The position numbers were made by a program, and so were the translations under genes. Positions 43,044 to 55,926 of a stretch of DNA of 64,000 bases are shown here, piece by piece (within the stretch, counting starts at the first letter, position 1; every line of letters begins with the position of its first letter). The stretch lies in the NCBI GenBank assembly GCA_032719365.1, contig CM064862.1:55829840-55893839 (forward strand), read 5' to 3'. Source of the DNA: Prinsepia uniflora. Lineage: Eukaryota; Streptophyta; Magnoliopsida; Rosales; Rosaceae. The notes below the pieces were generated by a model, which saw only the letters and a program-made list of their open reading frames with translations, made no database searches and was not told where the DNA came from.

Positions 43044-46000
43044 ACTAGGTTGCTGATTTTTTTGCCACGTCATGCCTCCGAAACGTAAGCCTCATGCGTG
43101 ACCTGGTAGTGAGACGGGTATACGAGGGTAAATGAGACCTCGTGATAGATCTCAGAATGAGATTGATCCTAGATTGGGGGTCAAATGTTAATCAGTGTAC
43201 ACTGTGAACTACTAATTGTTAAACACAGATTTGTGTGGGTCCCAAGAATGAATGAGCCCAGAGGCTAGAAAGGTACCACAATTGGGCAGATTGGACCCGG
43301 GATAAGATTATTCTCAGTGAATTCCTTAAGTGGAATGTATGTTAATGAGTCTAGAATATGATGGGATATCCCTTAGGCCTTAGAGGTCGTATAAGATGTG
43401 ATTCACCAGCGGAATTTTCTCGGTGATCGGGTATGCCAATGATGGCATGGATGATTGTTATGAGATTGGACTCAAAAGGAGTCAAGATTGGACTCGAGAG
43501 GAGTCGAGGCAAGAAAATGGGACTCAAAGTGAGTCAGGAGATCGGTTAAGACTCGAGATGAGTCATGGTAATGTATCAGGGCTCGAGATGAACCATAAAG
43601 GTTGAAATATAATTATGATTTTTGACACGATCGGCTCTTTGATTGAGACATGTTTGGCACCTGGGATTCCAAGAATTGGAATAGGGCCAGATACGAAGGG
43701 ATTGTGAATTTATGGCTTAGTATGGTTTAACCCTATTATTGGACTTCTGGATTTGGATGGGTCGTGTCGATTTCACTTAATGATTGAAAGTACGGGCAGA
43801 GACCCATAGTACACAGAGATTTGGACTTAGGAGATGGTCCAGTGCAGTGGGACGCCAGTTGGGTCCACTGGGTGATAAAATACTAAGGTTAATTGCTCAG
43901 TAATGCTCATGATTGTAAGTCGTCTGGTCACATCATAAAGAAAAGCGTATATCGATTGACAAAGTGATAGAGGCACTGTTGGGGTGCAATGGAGCAGGGA
44001 TTGGCTTTTGCAGAAATGGTTGATGTGACAGGCGAGGGAAGAGTTGGTGGGGCCCATGATGGACCATAGGGGGGTGGTCAGTTGGGACCACATGCCCGAG
44101 GATTGCAGTTACTTGGCAAAAGTCCTGAGTAGCCTCTGGAGTGGTAATATGAATGTAAGTTTAACCAGGATGTATGTATTTGGTAGGTCCCGGGCTATCC
44201 ACTCTTCCATGTTTTGAGGTTGTATATTGGACGGATATGGCGATGTCTGTGATTGGTTAAGGTATGGCGGTCGGTGAATTGACTAGAGCTATGGATGTGA
44301 TAAAAGTGATAATATTTATATGGTAACCTTGGTACTTATAAGGTGAAATTGGTGAGACCTAAGGGGGGTAGACTTATCGATGTGAGGCTACCCAAGATGA
44401 CATGTTTTATTTGCCTAGTGGCTGACCTAGGGTATTATTGGACTTGGATGATTTGGATGTAATCCTTGGGATGGAGTGATTGATGACTCATGAGACCTCT
44501 ATCGCGTATGTCGATTAGAGAGTGATATGTGGAGTCCAAGATTATCAGATTTTGTATTTCAGGGGGACTTGAGGATAGATATTGAACCTCACAATCGATG
44601 GACTGTTGGTATGAGGTAATCAAAGTCTACTGGTCAGATGTGTGGCATATGTGATTAGTATATGAGATGCCTAGTGATGGCTGATAATGTATGGATTTTG
44701 CAATATGTTTCCTGAGTTGTTTCCATGATGAGAGGTTGAGTTGATCATGGTGATCATGTCGAGTATACGAACTGTTTCTCGAACACTTTGGTATGTGGCA
44801 CCTACGGAGTCACAAGGACTGAAAGTGCAAGTACAGGACTTGATAGATACGGGTTCATTCGGCCAGTGTCGTTGTGGGGAACCCAGTGGTATTAAAAAGG
44901 AAAAAGGGATGATGGTCCTAGCTTACATGTCGATTATGGACAACTTAATGACGTAACGGTTAGGGATAAGTATCCCTTATCATGAGCTAATGATTTGTGG
45001 TTCTGTTGGAAAAATGTGATTATTGGGCCTATTGAGAGAGGCTAACATGATGATGACTATTGGGTATGAGTACAAGAGAAAAAGATGATGTTCAGATTTG
45101 ATATGGCTAAGGTGAGCCAATGGTGATGCCTTTGGAAGGGTAAATGAACCGGTTATGTTTGTAAGATGATGAGTCAGGTATTCTGACCATATTTGGATGG
45201 TATGGTATATGGTACCTTGATTGATGATTGATTGGTGTACTCACATGTACAGATGGGCGTGTGATATACTGAACAGATGTATTGAATGCCCTCAGAGAGG
45301 AAAATATATGGTCGGATAAGCGTTAGGCCTGGTCGACCAGAGTAGATTTGTGGAACAGATACGAATGACGGTCGGGATTAGTGTGAATCACAAGAGAAAC
45401 AGATGTATTGGTTAATGGAAAATAATTAAAGACTGTCATGGGGAACATGAGTTGTTTTGAGATTGAATGGGTACTATAGAGGATTATAGAGGGGTTTTCT
45501 ACAATGTTTTTCGTGTTATGGTGATTGACCCGGAAGGAGGTCAGAGTTATTGGAAATGAAAACTGAAATATGATGATTACAAGTGGAGAAACAGTGATTG
45601 TTGTTCGATGTGACCCTTTCTGTGTGTATAGTGAGATGTCACTATGAGATTTGGGATTTGGTGAGGTGTGCTTCGGTAGCATAGGGATGGGATTGTCGAT
45701 GCTAGCTGAATCCTCAGGAGTTTTACTTTCCTTACATGATTTTGGATCGACCATAGTGACCCATGGATCGAGTATGCAGAGGTCATACCTCTAGGAAGGA
45801 ATGTACGAGTACTGTATTGACCATCAGGATTGATAATGATTAATAAACAGAAAAGCTTAATGTGTGATGAGGCGATGGTCAGGAAACATTGAGATTACGA
45901 CCGTGTTGTCGGGTCAGGTATCATTCGTGGGAAGGCTAATGTGATAGCCGGTCAAGAATTGACATGTCTGATAACGTAAGGATAGGTGAAATCCTGTTAG

Positions 46001-46698
46001 TAGTGGAACTCCATAGGATTGGAGTGGTACATGCTTTTTGATCACTTGGACTACTAGAGTCCAACTGCAGGATCATACTTGGTGTATGATGTTGGATGGA
46101 GTCGAGGTTAAGGAATGGATATGATTTGTGATATCGTATGAATGATTGTGCTGAGTGCCAGTTATTGGCAGAAGGTAGGCATCAGTGAGGCCTATGAGGA
46201 TAAACAAAACAGAAGGAAAAGTTAAATTCATTCTGCTTAGTGACCCTGGGAAAGAGGTATGGAGTGATTAATTTAATGAGGGGAATGAGTTCCCAATTTA
46301 TTGAGTCTTATGGGGTGATTGGCATGGTGGCCTGGTGGTATATGCATAGTGATTTGAGCCCTTGTACCATTTCATGAGTGGATGACATGTGATTGGGCTG
46401 ATGATACTGGTACTTGTGATTTTTGGATTGTGTATACTCGGACGTTAAGCATGGCTCCGTTTTTCGAGTAGGCTTGGATATGACTGCCCGTGGGGCAGAG
46501 GATTACAGAGAGATATGTTTCGATGTTTACCCTGTGACGGGGACTGGATTATTGAGGTTCCATAAGTTTGATGTGGACTGATATAAGGTTTGGTTAAACC
46601 AGAAGGGTATGCGATTGATTATGTTTATGGCTCACATACATATTCCTCGGGAAAATTATCATGGTACCACTGATTGGAAATTCGAGGACGAAATTCTT
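43044..46698 (+). pseudogene. Internal region of the 40778-49640 gypsy element, heavily decayed gag-pol
   Basis: No long coding frame survives. A protease trace is readable at 44430-44510: LDLDDLDVILGME followed by a THETSIAYVD-like block, the gypsy DVILGMDWL region. A VIADALSRK-like trace near 45940 (end of RNase H) is weak. 43470-43570 repeats GACTCGAGA-GAGTC-type words. At 3.7 kb it is shorter than the 4.6-kb chromovirus interior, so deletions are likely. Which gypsy lineage it belongs to cannot be decided from the frames; LTR similarity suggests a chromovirus. Confidence 0.75.
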
Positions 46699-46709
46699 TA
46701 AGGGGGGTA
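46699..46709 (+). other. Polypurine tract
   Basis: TAAGGGGGGTA, after the word GAGGACGAAATTCTT, just before the 3' LTR. Confidence 0.9.
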
Positions 46710-46712
46710 AGT

Positions 46713-49640
46713 TGTAACGACCTGGAAATTCAAAAAAGGAAAATTTGGAAATTTTGAAGGAAATGACGATTTTTCCCCTAGAATTGGGCAAACAGTTGAC
46801 TTTTAGTTCGAGCGGTCAATCGGACTTTGACCAATGACTATTATGTAGTTCGGGACGTCACGAATTCATTGAAAGGTGGCACGCCTGATTCCGACAATCG
46901 AGGAGAAAGTTATGATGTTCGGAAATTTAAGGGTAATTTGGTAAATTGGTTAAAAGGGGTCATTTGTTGACTTTTTGATCGGGACCATGTTTGGACTTTC
47001 TATAAGTACCGTTGGATAGGTCTCGAGACGCTAAATCCGTAGACAGACGGCATGCGTCGATCGGAGGTAGGATGTGAAAGTTATGAGCCTCGAACGGTGA
47101 AGGGCAATTTGGTAATTTGACTGGGCTTTGTGATGAGTCAGTACAATTGTGACTCACTTTGGCTGTTGAGTGACATCTGTCATAGGCAGATTGTGGCTTA
47201 GTGGCAATGAAGATTGGGCGGTGTGGATTTGAATTAAGAAAATAAATCGTGCAGGTGTGTGTATTTTGTGAAGGACAAAACAGAGCAGTAGGCTCAAACA
47301 GCTAGTACAATCTCTTTGTTTGATCGATTTGTAAGGGAAAAGAAGAGAGAATTTGAGAAGGAATTGTGAGGATTGATTTTGAGAGTTTAGACGAGGAAAC
47401 CTCTAAACCCGAAAGCTCAAAACAGTAAGAATTCAAATTCTTCCATAAAAATCGAATTCGAATTTCTAGGTCCTGAAACTTCAAATTAAGCTTGATTTTA
47501 GCTTTCTGGGATTGCCACGATTAGGATCACCTCAAGAACCAAGGAAATTGGTGATCATTTGACTCTGAACGAACTTGGTGACAAAGAGGAAGTTCGAAGA
47601 TTGAGTCGTGATTCTAGAAGGATTAAACGATGAAATCCAACTCGAAAATGAGTTTATCATGGTCCAATAAAGCTTCTGGATGGATCAATTGAAAGAAATC
47701 AGGTGGGATTGATGAATTTCGAAAAAGGAACAGTACCCAGATATCCTTCAATGTTCATCTTCGAATCGTTTGAATGGAGGTAAGGATTTGTGAAATTAAG
47801 TTTACAGAACTTCAATTGGACCTAAAATGATGAAATTAGCTTAATCATTTGAAGGAATTAACTAGAAATGGACAGGGTTCCAACTGGGTCAACACGCGGG
47901 CAAAAGGACTCGTTTTACAGACAAACAGGCAAAGACGACGACTGTAGCTTTTATTGTAGCAGGCGCGTGGACTTGAATCCCAAGGTAAGGGCGTGTGGAC
48001 CCGAATCACAAGACGGTGGGCGCGTGAGGGCGCGTGGGATCGAATCCCAAGGTAAGTTCAACATGAAACTTGTCCCATTTAATGTAACGAACATTTTGAA
48101 ATTGGTTTCGAGGAAATCAGACACCGTTTCGATATTGTTTCGAGGGTCCGAAGGTTTATGTTATGTTTAAAATACGTATTTAAATCCCAGAAAAATTGGG
48201 GAAAATTATGGGAGGTATATTGAGATGTTATTGACCCTCGATATTGATTTTGGATAGGAATGGTGACTTCCGGAATTTACAGAAAAATGTGCAGCTCAGA
48301 AAGCAAGCAATATGGACGGTGTGTGAGTGGACTTTTGTTTTCTACCCAAAATGCATGCATATATGTTTTAAATGCTTTATTATATGATTTTAAATGCTTT
48401 GGCATGATTGATGTTTTGATATGATGATTTCTAGATTTTGGGAATAATATATTATTTTATATGATTTTGGGCACGATTTTCGAGAAAACCATGATATTGC
48501 TGTTTTGGGCGAAAGCCCGGGATTTGAGATTGATTTTGACTCAGATTATGAGTCGGGAAATGATTTGGCGGATTTGAAATACTTTGTGGATATATTTTGT
48601 GGATTTATGTGAAAATGGCAATTGAGGTTGCGGTTACGAGGATTTGCGTGAAATTGATATTTTGGGTGTGAGACCCAATGGAAATGTGATTTTGATTGGA
48701 TTGTTATTTCATGTGATTACATGATGAGATTGATGGTTTTCGGGTTTATGAAATAATCTGGACTCTGGTTTTATGGATTTTGAGGAAACAATATTTTGGG
48801 CTGAGACCCTGTGTTGAAAATGGTTTTGATTTCAAATGCAACTGTTTTTCACTGGTTTTCATGGTAATGATATGTTGTGGATATTAGGGCTTTCGGAGTG
48901 GAATATGTTTCCCCGAAGTGCACCCTGGATATTAGGGCTTCCGATTGGGAATGTGTTTCCCCGGAATGAACCCTGGAGATAACGCTCGCCTCCGGGATGG
49001 ATGTGTGTACCTCGGAGAGGTCACGTAGCACGGTCCGTTGGCGTGCAGCCGAGGGAGGCTCGACTCAGATCAGATGTGTTGGATTGTATGGAGGTCGGTC
49101 GGTGATGTGTTCACGACAATCTGGATTGTCGACTGGTGATGTGTTCACAGCGACTGATTACCAGCTGGTGATATGTTCACAGCGGCGGATGCTCGGATTT
49201 AGAGCGGTCCTTGAGCCTATTGATTTGCACGCGTTGCAGGGATAACGTGACTATATGAGATTGGCTATGAGACTGGATATGGAAATGAGTCCCGTGGTTT
49301 TATTGAGATTTGTGATTTACAAACAATTGTGCCCAGATATATTTTTCTCATGATTTAAGATATGCATGCATGTTTGTGAAACTGGAGGGTAGGAATGTAT
49401 TTTGATAAATGTATTTCTAAAATTTTATTTTTGCCTACTAAAACCTTTTCTGTTTTATTGACCCTCCAGGTCGTGGCGCGATGATCGAGGCTATTCGAGA
49501 AGTGGAGGCATGAGTGGGCACAGGTACGGTTATCCCTTGTTTGGCAAGTGCTGAGGGTAATTTCGAAACTTCAGTTGACTTGTCAGATGGGAGCATGACC
49601 AGGCAGGGTTATCTATGTCCTTCGTGGACGGGTCCTGTCA
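46713..49640 (+). mobile_element. Gypsy 3' LTR
   Basis: 2928 bp, starting TGTAACGACCTGG and ending GGGTCCTGTCA. It keeps the parts missing from the 5' LTR. Landmarks: donor GTAAGG (47780), acceptor-like GGATAGG (48256), donor GTGAGTGGAC (48323), CATGCATG (48352 and 49363), GGAGGGT (49384) with ACCCTCC (49461). The flank after it, TTAGA, matches the TTAG before the 5' LTR (40774-40777), which fits a 5-bp target duplication partly lost with the 5' deletion. Confidence 0.92.
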
Positions 49641-51100
49641 TTAGAGCTTTCCAATTTGTGTGCAATAGCATGAAACCAAGTGATGCTGATGATGAACTTC
49701 TGCAACTTAAGGCCTTCCTTTCTCTTTGGCGGATAGGTCCCAATCTTGGCTCATAGACTTTCTTGCCAATCATATCACTACTTGGAAATAACTTGCGGAC
49801 TTTTTTTTTCTAAGTACTTTCCCGCTTTTATGATCACATCAAAGAGACGAGAGATCACATCCATTACCCAAGCACCAGACAAAACCTTTTGTTCATACTA
49901 CGATTGTTTTAAGGTCTTTTGTTCTACTTGTCCTTCACATGGTTTCTCGGAGACTAACCTAATGAATTACTTCTATGATGGTCTTATAACCGATGGACCG
50001 AGATCTTCTTGATGAAGCTTCACATGGGGCATTTATGGACTTAGATGAGCCCGAAGCATGACAGTTACTCGAGAGTAGGGCCACCAATGATGACCACTAC
50101 GGCATGTCTCACAAGAAAGGGGTAAGTGCACTTAATTCTATGGGAACCTCGAATGAATAGATTGAAAAGCTCTAATCTATGCTTGAGCAAGTTTTGGAAT
50201 AAGAAGCCAAAAGGGCTATGCAACCTAAGGGACCTATATGTGGCGTGTGCCAATTGGATGGACACCTAAGTGATCAATGCCATCAAGTGACATACCCAAA
50301 TGATGGCATGGAACAAGCCTATGCCTTAGGAGGATATCAAGGGGGCCAACGGTTCAATAACTTTAACAACTATGGACAAGGAAACTGTGATCATTCAGGA
50401 TTCAAGTGAAGCAGCAATGAAGGATGTTTGAACCTTCCAGCTCAACACCAACAAGGATACTCACGACCACAATTCATGCCAAGACCACTAATGCCTCATA
50501 AACCTATGGGTATGCAACAAGCTCTTCTGATTCATCAATTCTCTAACCCAGATTATGATAAGATGTTTTCACAATTATCCACTTCAACTCAAGTCCTTCT
50601 AGACAGCGAAAAGCAAACAAAGGAGACGTTGAACACTCATGGTCGTGAAATTTCTGAAATGAAGAAGCAAATTGGTCAAATTGTCAATTTCAAGGGACAA
50701 GTCAAAGATACGGGGAATTTTCCTTCACAAACCGTTCCCAACCCAAAGAAAAATTCTTTTGAGCATACTAGTTATGTTACAACTCGAAGTGGGAAGGTTT
50801 TGCACAACCCTATGCCCAAGGAAGGCCCAAAATCGAGTTCTATGGATACTAGGATAGAAAGTGACAAATTTTTTCAGAATGAGTATGATAAGATCACCAT
50901 TCCGAACAAGGAAGTGGGACCAATGCCAACACCATCTAGTCACGACAAAGGTAAAAATCCTATCTCTTCAAATTCTATTCCTACTAACACCTTGTTGTCT
51001 CGTGCACCCTTTCCAAGTATATTTGCAAAAACTAAGAAGGATGAGAAGTATGAAGAGATCCTTGACATATTTTTGAAGGTACAAGTGAACTGCCATTGAT
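49641..51100 (+). pseudogene. Athila-like gag, partial and frameshifted
   Basis: Resumes the Athila-like element: FQFVCNSMKPSDADDELLQL, a LKAFLSLW block, REITSITQAPDKTFCSYYDC, then CSTCPSHGFSETNLMNYFYDG, ATNDDHYGMSHKKGVSALNS, and a zinc knuckle CGVCQLDGHLSDQC (50236-50277). Then comes a long frame, 50428-51099, with a TRSGKVLHNPMPKEG block, the usual Athila linker. Stops and frameshifts (near 49755, 49810, 50008, 50060, 50407) break it. The N-terminal 130 residues of gag are absent or unrecognisable. Confidence 0.88.
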
Positions 51101-51186
51101 TGAATGAATCAAACAAGTACCCGTTTATGCCAAGTTCCTCAAGGAGTTATGCACCCAATTACGACAAACAAAGGAGAAAGTGGTGG

Positions 51187-51775
51187 TTAAGTAAATGAAA
51201 CTGTTTCTGCGGTTATCCAACGAAAACTTCCACCAAAATTGAAAGATCCTCGGAGCTTTTCAACTCCCTGTGTAATAGGTAACAAGTCATTTGATAATGT
51301 CATGATAGATTTAGGTGCATCAATTAATGTTATGCCATACCATATATATTCATCAATGAATCTAGGTGAATTAAAGAAAGACAATGTGATTATTCAATTT
51401 GCAGATCGTTCTCACGCATATCAAAGATGATATGTAGAAGATGTTCTTGTGCAGGTCAATCAGCTTATCTTTCCTCGTGACTTTAATATATTTGACATGA
51501 ATCAGAGTCCTTTGGACAACACACCATTGCTTTTGGGATGTCCATTCAAGAGGACGGCAAGAACAAATATAGATGTCCACAATGGTCTTCTATCCATGGT
51601 ATTTGATGGGGGAATGATCGAGTTCAACATCTTTGAAACTATGAGGTATCCTACCACTAGTGTTAATGCTTGCTTTGCTATTGACATTGTTGAATCTATG
51701 TCGCAGGAACACTTGAACCATATACATGACGATGGACTCGAAACAACCATTCAAGAAGGAGCAGGACTAACCTAA
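51187..51775 (+). pseudogene. Athila-like aspartic protease region
   Basis: PRSFSTPCVIGNKSFDNVMI then DLGASINVMPYHIYSSM, the Athila/Tat protease motif (its D-x-GAS core is at 51309-51323). After a TGA at 51428, VNQLIFPRDFNIFDM and LLLGCPFKRTARTNIDVHNG follow in another open frame. The protease is not functional as a continuous product. Confidence 0.88.
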
Positions 51776-51914
51776 TTCAAGACTGAAGCCCTCTTCGATG
51801 CACTAATTGAGGTCCGTGAACCCAAAATCCTTGAATCAATCATGGTCCTAAATGAAATGCCGAGATATGTAAGTCCTCCTCCTCAAATTTCCAATTACTT
51901 TTGGTACTAATAAA

Positions 51915-53072
51915 ATGATTCCCTCTGTTGTCCACGCCCTTGAACTAGAACTTAAGGTACTTCTGGAACATTTGAAGTACCCATTCCTTGGAGATAATGG
52001 CACATTACCCGTCATTATTTCTTCAACTCTGAAACCTGATCAAGAGATAAAACTTATGACTGTACTTAAGAAGTTCAAGACCACGATTGGATGGACACTT
52101 GTAGACATCAAGGGAATCAACCCTAAAGGAATCAACCGTGCCACTTGTGTTCATCGTATCTTTCTTGAAGATGATACCAAACCCAATCGGGAAGCACAAA
52201 GAAGACTTCATCCACCTATGCTGGAAGTTGTTAAAAAAGAGGTAATCAAACATTATGATTGTAGTGTTATTTACCCTATTTCAGATAGTCGTTGGGTATC
52301 CCCTTGTGCAGGTTGTGCCAAAGAAATCTAGCATCACTGTAGTAAAGAATGTCGAGAATGAATTAGTGCCTCAACGAACCATCACCGGACATAGAGTTTG
52401 CATCGATTACCGAAAACTCAATGCCACCACAAGGAAATACCACTTTCCTTTGCCCTTCATTGACCAAATTGATACTCCCACTATTGCTTCCTTCATTGAT
52501 ACTCTGGATACAGCCAAATAAGCATCACTCAGGAAGATCAAGAGAAGACCACTTTCACATGACCTTTTGGTACATTTACTTACAGGAGGATGCCATTCGG
52601 TTTGTGCAATGCATTAGATACTTTTCAACGTTGTATGCTTTCCTTATTCTCTGATTATGTAGAAAAGATTATTAAAGTATTCAAGGATGACTTTAGTGTA
52701 TTCAGAGATAATTTTGATGCATGCTTAGAAAACCTTAAACATATATTGCAATGATGTGTCGATTCAAGGCTAGTACTTAACTGGGAGAAATGTCACTTCA
52801 TGGTAACTCAAGGGGTAGTTTTAGGAAATATTGTGTCGACTAAAGGAATAGCGGTTGATCGAGCTAAAGTAGATCTTGTGCGGTACTTACCCTCTCCCAC
52901 TTCGGTGAGAGAGATCCATTCATCCTTGGACATGCAGGTTTCTACCAGCGATTCATCAAAGACTTCTCATCAATTTCTAGACCCCTATGTCATTTACTCC
53001 AAAAGGAAACCACCTTTGTGTTCAGTGTCGAGTGCCAAGAGGCCTTTGACAAGCTAAATCTAATGATATTAG
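51915..53072 (+). pseudogene. Athila-like reverse transcriptase, truncated
   Basis: Landmarks in order: ALELELKVLLEHLKYPFLGD, KPNREAQRRLHPPMLEVVKK, WVSPCAG, GHRVCIDYRKLNATTRKYHF (52395), a degenerate VEKIIKVFKDDFSVF catalytic block (52660-52700; canonical FVDD is KDD here), LVLNWEKCHFMVTQGVVLGN (52775), and KGIAVDRAKVDLVRYLPSP. It stops at FDKLNLMILV, at the start of the RNase H link. Frameshifts near 52305, 52510 and 52640 disable it. At 53072 the sequence changes abruptly to copia RT. Confidence 0.88.
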
Positions 53073-54489
53073 TAAAATCGATCTATAAAATGAAGCTGAA
53101 CCTAGATGGGACAATACTGAAGCACAAAGTCAGATTGGTGGCCAAGGCATATGCTCATAAACTAAGGATTGATATCAATGAGACTTTACTTCTGTTTTAA
53201 GGCTAGATACAATCAGAACCTTGATTGCTCTACCTGCATAAAGGGAATGGATGTTATTTCAACTTGATGTGAAATCAACCTTCTTAAATGGAGTCCTAGA
53301 GGAGGAGGTTTATGTGGACCAACCAAATGGGTTTCAGGTCCAAGAACAAGAAGTCAAAGTCTACAGATTGAATAAGGAATTGTATGGCCTTAAATAGCCA
53401 CCAATGGCTTGGTGTGGGGAAATCAACTCCTAGCTTTTGAGCTGTGGGTTTCTAAGCAGTTCAAATGAAGCTAATTTTTACTTGAAAGTTAATCAGGATG
53501 AAGAAACATCGATTTTCTCTATAGATGCGGATGACATAATCTACACAGGAGATATTATTTCTATTATGAATGGGTTCAAGGTGGAAATGATGAGAAAATC
53601 TGAGATGTCCGACCTAGGTTTACTGCATCATTTCCTAGGAATGGGAGTGCTACATTCAAGCACTGGAATTTTCATCCATCGGAGAAATTATGTATCTACA
53701 CTATTGGAGAAGTTTGGGCTCAAAGATTGCAAACTAGTGAGTATTCCTCTAGCTACTAATGACAAGCTTCAGAGGGCATATGGTAGTGAAGTAGCTGATG
53801 AACAGTTTTACAAATAGATTGTGGGGACTCTATTGTATTTGATTACTATAAGGAAAAATATCATGTATGATTCTAGTCTACTATCAAGATTTATGCACAA
53901 TCCTTCCAAGAAGTATATTGGAATAGTAAATAGAGTGCTGAGATATGTGCAGGGTTCCCTAAACTATGGATTGGAGAACAAGAAAGGAAAGTCAACAACC
54001 CTAATTGGGTTTTGTGACAGTGATTTGAGAGGATTATGAGATGATAGCTGATAGCAAAATCACATTAAGGTATGCTTTTACTTTTGGGAGTAGGATAATT
54101 TCTTGGGCATTTGTTAAGCAATCCAATGTTGCTCTATCTATAGGTGAGGCTGAGTATGTAAGTCTGTGTGAAGCTACAGTTTAGGCAGTATGGCTTATAT
54201 TTGTGTTGAAGGATTTTGGGGAAAAAAAATTAGAGCCTACTGCTCTAATGTGTGACAATATGTCAGCCATTGCTATGGAAAAGAACCCAGTCTTCCATCA
54301 AAAGACCAAACATATCAATTGGAAATTCCACTACATAAGGGATGCACTTTAGAATGGGGAAATTGCTATCCAGTAATGCAAGACTGAAGAGCATATTACA
54401 TATATTTTTACTAAGGCATTTCCTAAAGATATGTTTAGCTACCTTAGAGGTTTTCTTGGTATGTTTTTTGTTAACAGCATACAAGGGTC
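53073..54489 (+). pseudogene. Copia element B: reverse transcriptase and RNase H, broken
   Basis: Starts at KSIYKMKLNLDGTILKHKVR (53073 on) and continues through KSTFLNGVLEEEVYVDQPNG, VYRLNKELYGLK, a degenerate catalytic site DADDIIYTGD (53528-53557), LGLLHHFLGMGVLHSSTGIF, the LLSRFMHNPSKKYIGIVNRV block, and GFCDSDLRGL. RNase H follows with SNVALSIGEAEYVSL, MCDNMSAIAMEKNPVFHQKT and FTKAFPKDMF. Frameshifts and stops (53200, 53396, 53434, 53818, 54041, 54183, 54351) show it is dead. It ends just before the LTR at 54490 (weak polypurine ACAAGGG). Confidence 0.9.
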
Positions 54490-54914
54490 TGTTGGTGTAT
54501 AAGTTATCCACTTAGGATGTTGATGAGGCAACCACTTGGTAGCTGTGTGCACACCTAATCGAGAACTAGGTGAAACTGTGCAAGTGAGAGAGTTGTAATT
54601 CAGTTGTAAGAGAAAATGTGTAAAGTGTAAGACATAAAGTGCATCTCAGTTGTAACAGTAAGTCGGGTTGAAACTGTTGAATTATGTGGCAGCCATCCAT
54701 TGATTGTGTGATGTTAAGAGCATCTAGGCTCTAATAGTTTTAGGTGAAGTGTGTGTATACATATCCTAATTCAGTATCGCAAAACTCCTAAGTCTAAACA
54801 TTCGTGTAATCAATCATCTAGCCTATCCTAGTCTCAATTCGATTTCAACTAGAGTTAGGGTATATAAGAGTACCTGATTATGTATTTTTCTTCATGCTGT
54901 TGTCACAACCAACA
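54490..54914 (+). mobile_element. Ty1/copia 3' LTR (element B)
   Basis: Starts TGTTGGTG and ends CAACCAACA, giving inverted ends TGTTGG/CCAACA. Length 425 bp. A TATA box (TATATAA) is at 54861. The sequence is unrelated to the LTR at 15514, so the two copia pieces are different elements. The right flank TCTTG is LRR-RLK intron. Confidence 0.87.
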
Positions 54915-55305
54915 TCTTGGTACTCTGAAATCCAAGAGACATTTTGTGGGGCCTCTTTTATGTGTTTCTTCATGTTTTCGTCTTATAATAACATATATTT
55001 TGCGCATAATGAAGGTGTCTCACTATAGGCTTGCAATATAGATGTCATTCCATGATATTTTGTTCTTTCTAAATTGATGAGGCTCAATTTTTCATATTGG
55101 AGTTTTCGAATTTCTGATGTGCATTGTGTAGTAAAATTGGTGATCTATGAGAGCATAACTCTTCTCTCATGTTTTTAGTGAATGTAAAAAGTTTGTCCAT
55201 ATTGTATTATGCCATATCTTTGAAACCTACTTCAAACTTTTATCAGCTATTCAAAGTTCAAACCTTCAATGCAGAAATCAAACAATTTTCTCAAATTTTT
55301 TGTAG
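54915..55305 (+). other. Probable LRR-RLK intron
   Basis: AT-rich, no coding, no recognised repeat. It ends in a good acceptor (T-rich tract then TTGTAG, 55300-55305). Confidence 0.5.
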
Positions 55306-55368
55306 GTGTTTGAGAAATTCTAGAGCCTCTGGCCAAATTCCACAACAAGTTGGCAAGTTTTCTAGTTT
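55306..55368 (+). pseudogene. LRR-RLK exon: LRR unit
   Basis: Reads CLRNSRASGQIPQQVGKFSSL, one LRR of the LRN-xxxSGxIPxxVGxxSSL type seen before the malectin domain in LRR-VIII receptors. It is bounded by acceptor TTGTAG and donor GTAATA. At 63 bp it is shorter than the usual 72-bp LRR exon, so it may have lost bases. Confidence 0.7.
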
Positions 55369-55436
55369 GTAATAACTATAAGTAGCAGTAGCTTTGACAT
55401 CCTATTATGAACTTCGTTTTTGTTTTCACACTCTAG

Positions 55437-55558
55437 GTCTTCATAAATATGATGATTCCTGACCTAAATGAATTCCTAATTGGCATAGACCTGAGCTTCA
55501 ATAAGTTGAGTGCTCAAATACCAAACTCTTTCCAAGGTTTTACATTGTTGCAGTTTCT
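55437..55558 (+). pseudogene. LRR-RLK exon: next LRR unit
   Basis: The frame GIDLSFNKLSAQIPNSF followed by QGFTLLQFL is the next LRR, with DLSFNKL-xxQIP intact. The donor CT|GTAAGT is at 55559. Acceptor choice is uncertain: CTCTAG ends at 55436, but the first 40 bases after it contain stops, so the real exon may start later (about 55489). A solo LTR is inserted 11 bases into the following intron. Confidence 0.7.
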
Positions 55559-55904
55559 GTAAGTAAACTTGTAAAAACCCGGATCCTAATCTTCGAAGAG
55601 CTGACTTTTTTTGTCAAAGTCAAAATATTGAATTTTTGACCGGGAACTCGTTTAGGTGATTCGAGAGGACCGTTACGATGGTCTCAGCCTCCCGAGTATG
55701 TTGATAGGCGTCATACTGAAATAGAGTTACATATGGTTTCGTTTTGGGTCAGCGATGTGTAGAGGAATTTGGTAATTAGTTTAATGAAGATTATTTTGGT
55801 AAATTTTCTTAAGGAGATTTTTCTGGTGGCTCAATGCGATAAGGGAAAGTGTCCTTTATCCCTTATGATATGGTGCACCGATTTGAGTTTGTAAGACGTG
55901 AGAA

Positions 55905-55926
55905 GTGTGTGTGTGTGTGTGTGTGT
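55905..55926. repeat. (GT)11 microsatellite
   Basis: Eleven uninterrupted GT units inside the solo LTR. Confidence 0.97.

Noticed and set aside
15514..54914. The copia LTRs at 15514 and 54490 as a pair bounding one giant element
   Set aside because: The two LTRs differ in sequence and termini (TGTAG/CTACA against TGTTGG/CCAACA), and the flanks (ATATA, TCTTG) do not match.
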